Below, piece by piece: positions 60,201 through 64,000 of a stretch of 64,000 nt of DNA (within the stretch, counting starts at the first letter, position 1; each line of letters opens with the position of its first letter). The stretch comes from Sinonovacula constricta (taxonomy: Eukaryota > Mollusca > Bivalvia > Cardiida > Solecurtidae): contig CM017567.1 of NCBI GenBank assembly GCA_007844125.1, forward strand, positions 44,235,013-44,299,012, read 5' to 3'. Below the pieces are notes generated by a model that searched no databases, was not told where the DNA came from, and saw only the letters and a list, made by a program, of their open reading frames with translations. A program made the translations under genes and the position numbers.

Positions 60201-63120
60201 CCACGGGGACAATGTTATTGCTGTGGCTGCCGTGGTGAAGCCAGGCCACGGGGACAATGTTATTGCTGTGGCTGCCGTGGTGAAGCCAGACCACGGGGAC
60301 AATGTTATTGCTGTGGCTGCCGTGGTGAAGCCAGACCACGGGGATAATGTTATTGCTGTGGCTGCCGTGGTGAAGCCAGACCACAGGGATAATGTTATTG
60401 CTGTGGCTGCCGTGGTGAAGCCAGACCACGGGGACAATGTTATTGCTGTGGCTGCCGTGGTGAAGCCAGACCACGGGGACAATGTTATTGCTGCGGCTAT
60501 CGTGGTGAAGCCAGACCACAATGATAATGTTGTTGCTGTGGCTGCCGTAGTAAAGCCAGACCACGGGGACAATATCATTGCTGTGGCTGCCGTGGTGAAG
60601 CCAGACCACGGGGATAATGTTATTGCTGTAGCTGCCGTGGTGAAGCCAGACCACGGGGATAATGTTATTGCTGTGGCTACCGTGGTGAAGCCAGACCACG
60701 GGGACAATATTATTGCTGGGGCTGCCGTGGTGAAGCCAGACCACGGGGACAATATTATTGCTGTGGCTACCGTGGTGAAGCCAGACCACGGGGACAATAT
60801 TGTTGCTGGGGCTGCCGTGGTGAAGCCAGACCACGGGGATAATATTATTGCTGTGGCTACTGTGGTGAAGCCAGACCACGGGGATAGTTTTATTGCTGTG
60901 GCTGCCGTGGTGAAGCCAGACCACGGGGACAATACTATTGCTGGGGCTGCCGTGGTGAAGCCAGACCACGGGCATAATGTTATTGCTGTGGCTACCGTGG
61001 TGAAGCCAGACCACGGGGACAATATTATTGCTGTGGCTGTCGTGGTGAAGCCAGACCACGGGGATAATGTTATTGCTGTGGCTACCGTGGTGAAGCCAGA
61101 CCACGGGGACAATATTATTGCTGGGGCTGCCGTGGTGAAGCCAGACCACGGGGACAATATTATTGCTGTGGCTACCGTGGTGAAGCCAGACCACGGGGAC
61201 AATATTATTGCTGTGGCTGTCGTGGTGAAGCCAGACCACGGGGATACTGTTGTTGCTGTGGCTGCCGTGGTGAATCCAGACCACGGGGACAATGTTATTG
61301 CTGTGGCTACCGTGGTGAAGCCAGACCACGGGGACAATGTTATTGCTGTGGCTGCCGTGGTGAAGCAAGACCACGGGGATAATGTTATTGCTGTGGCTGC
61401 AGTGGTGAAGCCAGACCACGGGGACAATGTTATTGCTGTGGCTGCCGTGGTGAAGCCAGACCACGGGGACAATGTTATTGCTGTGGCTGCAGTGGTGAAT
61501 CCAGACCACGGGGATAATGTTATTGCTGTGGCTGCCGTAGTGAAGCCAGACCACGGGGATAATGCTATTGCTGTGGTTACCGTGGTGAAGCCAGACCACG
61601 GGGATAATTTTATTGCTAGGGCTGCCGTGGTGAAGCCTGACCACGGGGATAATGTTATTGCTGTGGCTGCCGTGGTGAAGCCAGACCACGGGGACAATGT
61701 TATTGCTGTGGCTGCCGTGGTGAAGCCAGACCACAGGGATAATGTTATTGCTGTGGCTGCCGTGGTGAAGCCAGACCACGGGGATAATGTTATTGCTGTG
61801 GCTGCCGTGGTGAAGCCAGACCACGGGGACATTGTTATTGCTTTGGCTGCCGTGGTAAAGCCAGGCCACGGGGACAATGTTATTGCTGTGGCTGCCGTGG
61901 TGAAGCCAAACCACGGGGACAATGTTATTGCTTTGGCTGCCGTGGTGAAGCCAGGCCACGGGGACAATGTTATTGCTGTGGCTGCCGTGGTGAAGCCAGA
62001 CCACGGGGATAATGTTATTGCTGTAGCTGCCGTGGTGAAGCCAGACCACAGGGATAATATTATTGCTGTGGCTGCCGTGGTGAAGCCAGACCACGGGGAT
62101 AATGTTATTGCTGTGGCTGCCGTGGTGAAGCCAGACCACGGGGACAATGTTATTGCTGCGGCTATCGTGGTGAAGCCAGACCACAATGATAATGTTGTTG
62201 CTGTGACTGCCGTAGTAAAGCCAGACCACGGGGACAATATCATTGCTGTGGCTGCCGTGGTGAAGCCAGACCACGGGGATAATGTTATTGCTGTAGCTGC
62301 CGTGGTGAAGCCAGACCACGGGGATAATGTTATTGCTGTGGCTGCAGTGGTGAAGCCAGAGCACGGGGATAATGCTATTGCTGTGGCTGCCGTGGTGAAG
62401 CCAGACCACGGGGATAATGCTATTGCTGTGGCTGCCGTGGTGAAGCCAGACCACGGGGATAATGTTATTGCTGTGGCTGCCGTGGTAAAGCCAGACCACG
62501 GGAATAATGCTATTGCTGTGGCTGCCGTGGTGAAGCCAGACCACGGGGATAGTGTTATTGCTGTGGCTGCCGTGGTGAAGCCAGACCACGGGGATAGTGT
62601 TATTGCTGTGGCTGCCGTGGTGAAGCCAGACCACGGGGGTAGTGTTATTGCTGTGGCTGCCGTGGTGAAGCCAGACCACGGGGATAATGTTATTGCTGTG
62701 GCTGCCGTGGTGAAGCCAGACCACGGGAATAATGCTACTGCTGTGGCTGCCGTGGTGAAGCCAGACCACGGGGATAGTGTTATTGCTGTGGCTGCCGTGG
62801 TGAAGCCAGACCACGGGGATAATGCTATTGCTGTGGCTGCCGTGGTGAAGCCTGACCACGGGAATAATGTTATTGCTGTGGCTGCCGTGGTGAAGCCAGA
62901 CCACTGAGATAATGCTATTGCTGTGGCTATCGTGGTGAAGCCAGACCACTGGGATAATGTTATTGCTGTGGCTGTCGTGGTGAAGCTAGACCACGGGATA
63001 ATGTTATTTGCTGCGGCTTGCGTGGTGAAGACAAACCAGGAAGACAATGTTATTGCTGGGGGTGCCGTTCTAAAGCCAAACGACGGGGATAATGTTATTG
63101 GTAATGGCTGCCGTGGTGAA
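57225..63120. repeat. Minisatellite family I-2, GC-richer 45-bp unit open in three frames
   Basis: About 130 copies of gccgtggtgaagccagacca, cggggataatgttattgctg, tggct. One plus-strand frame is open for 1899 codons from ATG at 57208 (15-residue unit AVVKPDHGDNVIAVA). Two minus-strand frames are open for 1671 and 1112 plus 782 codons (SPWSGFTTAATAITL and VVWLHHGSHSNNIIP). All marker spacings checked are exact multiples of 45: a ctgcggctat/aatgataatg marker at 58198, 59773, 60493 and 62158 gives 1575, 720 and 1665. Variation hits first and second codon positions (gcc/acc/gtc, gtt/att/gct, gtg/ggg) as freely as third positions (gat/gac, gtg/gta), which argues against protein constraint. The right edge decays from 62905 (first stop) with a one-base loss near 62995. 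Confidence 0.95.
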
Positions 63121-63130
63121 GATATATTTT

Positions 63131-63295
63131 TGAGCTGATGTTGCAAACGTTGCGTACAACTGACTTTATTTTGAGCTTGTGTTGCGGAAGTTGCTTATAA
63201 CTGCTATCATTTTAAGCTGATGTTGTAGACGTTGCTAACAACTGATATTCTTTTGGGCTCATGTTGCAGACGTTCCTCACAACTGATATTAATGT
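63131..63295. repeat. Four-copy 41-bp repeat
   Basis: Units begin tgagctgatgttgcaaacgt at 63131 and recur at 63172, 63213 and 63254, each 41 bp apart, with about a quarter of bases changed. It directly abuts the decayed end of the 45-bp array but has an unrelated unit. Confidence 0.85.
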
Positions 63296-63339
63296 CACCT
63301 GGTAAGAAATTGCCATCTGGTTAACAGCATGAAATCCCT

Positions 63340-64000
63340 TCTCTGCGCACAACCACTTCTCTGCCCACTTCTTTACACAGGTGGAAACAGTTGCCAACGT
63401 GCAATAAACACATATGTCAGTTTAGTGCTGGGGAAATAACCTACATTAATTACGTAAGACTGACTCTACACCCCTTCGGTCGGGATCGCGTATATTAAAT
63501 GCATTACATTATATAAGGTTTATACTTTTTATAAAAGTGCACCAGAATTTCTTTTATCATTAGAAAACACAACCAGATCACTGTCAAGCAAACTTTAATT
63601 GTGATTACTTTCTGTTTTTGTCACTCTATTTCAGTATTGTTATTTTACTTCTGTACAATACCACGACATCAGCTACTATCTGTCACTACTATTTTCTGCT
63701 CTATGATTTCGCTACGTTCTCTCTGAATAACAATAATTTTAATCTACATTCTTTTTAATTGTTCGTTACAATTTTGCCTAACAAGCTTTAACGTCACGAG
63801 CTTATATTTTGTAAACAGCCTTTATATATACTGGTTAGTATTTCATCAGTTATTCAAAAGTCAGGTAATCCTGACACTAGATAATTACAGTTCTAATGGC
63901 CACTTTTTGTTTTGGTTACTAAATGTCACTAATTGACATGTTATAGCTTCGGATTGACGTCCAAGCGATACTCTTAGATAATCAGCCAATCACAGTTTTA
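63340..64000 (+). repeat. Paralogous block, copy 2 (matches 30225-31450), cut by the window edge
   Basis: Same landmarks and orientation as copy 1: atgtcagttt, aagactgactctac, tcgggatcgc, caccagaatttc, attttctgctc, taatcctgacacta, agcttcggattgacg and agccaatcac, the last with a CCAAT motif at 63985. Copy 2 is shorter between landmarks, so indels separate the copies. If the homology continues, the equivalent of the candidate 5' exon would lie just beyond the window. Confidence 0.75.

Noticed and set aside
58131..63146. Minus-strand frames of 1671 and 1112 codons in the second 45-bp array
   Set aside because: They are opposite-strand translations of the same units. The frame of 1671 codons starts in decayed edge sequence and ends within the array.

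Overview
This 64 kb window looks like nuclear DNA from an invertebrate animal, most plausibly a marine mollusc such as a bivalve. That assignment is an inference. It rests on AT-rich DNA with intron-like gaps, an APE-type LINE, a tRNA-derived SINE, miniature inverted-repeat elements and a Crypton/DUF3504-type tyrosine recombinase relic. There are no bacterial-style operons, ribosome binding sites, rRNA genes or CRISPR arrays. No complete host gene can be supported.

The window is dominated by tandem minisatellite arrays with unrelated repeat units. Together they cover about 41 kb, roughly two thirds. In order: a 40/41-bp family (1-9690); a 46/45-bp family (10781-16830) interrupted by a MITE-like insert; a 44-bp array (18870-20505); a 32 then 30/31-bp array (20506-23925); a 56-bp array (24975-29945) with a 1292-bp higher-order repeat; 19-bp and 16-bp arrays (34290-36560); a two-letter 37+20-bp array (42675-43492); a 45-bp array with recurring 19-bp internal duplications (49880-56035); a second, unrelated 45-bp array without detectable net indels (57225-62905, decaying to 63120); and four 41-bp copies (63131-63295). 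Most long open frames here are translations of repeats, open in several frames and on both strands, and should not be read as genes.

Between the arrays lie AT-rich gaps with mobile elements and paralogous blocks. The clearest coding element is a 5'-truncated LINE (43956-47910) with an intact 1151-codon endonuclease/reverse transcriptase frame. It sits inside an older element whose ends carry inverted 32-bp repeats (43717-48578). The end of LINE ORF1 and all of ORF2 share one reading frame, separated by a single TAG. A decayed tyrosine recombinase (38617-39229, minus strand), a LINE fragment (40928-41164), a SINE (about 41220-41500) and a GGGGCGGATCC-ended MITE (48734-49048) complete the mobile set.

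Two pairs of non-array blocks are paralogous: 30225-31450 with 63340-64000, and 32160-32575 with 38300-39545. The first pair follows an array in both cases and contains CCAAT-box-bearing DNA. In the first copy it precedes exon-like signals (GTGAGT donor at 31911, acceptor ending at 33601, AATAAA at 33769) that could belong to one small, unproven gene. The layout suggests a duplicated chromosomal unit in which different short sequences have repeatedly expanded into arrays.
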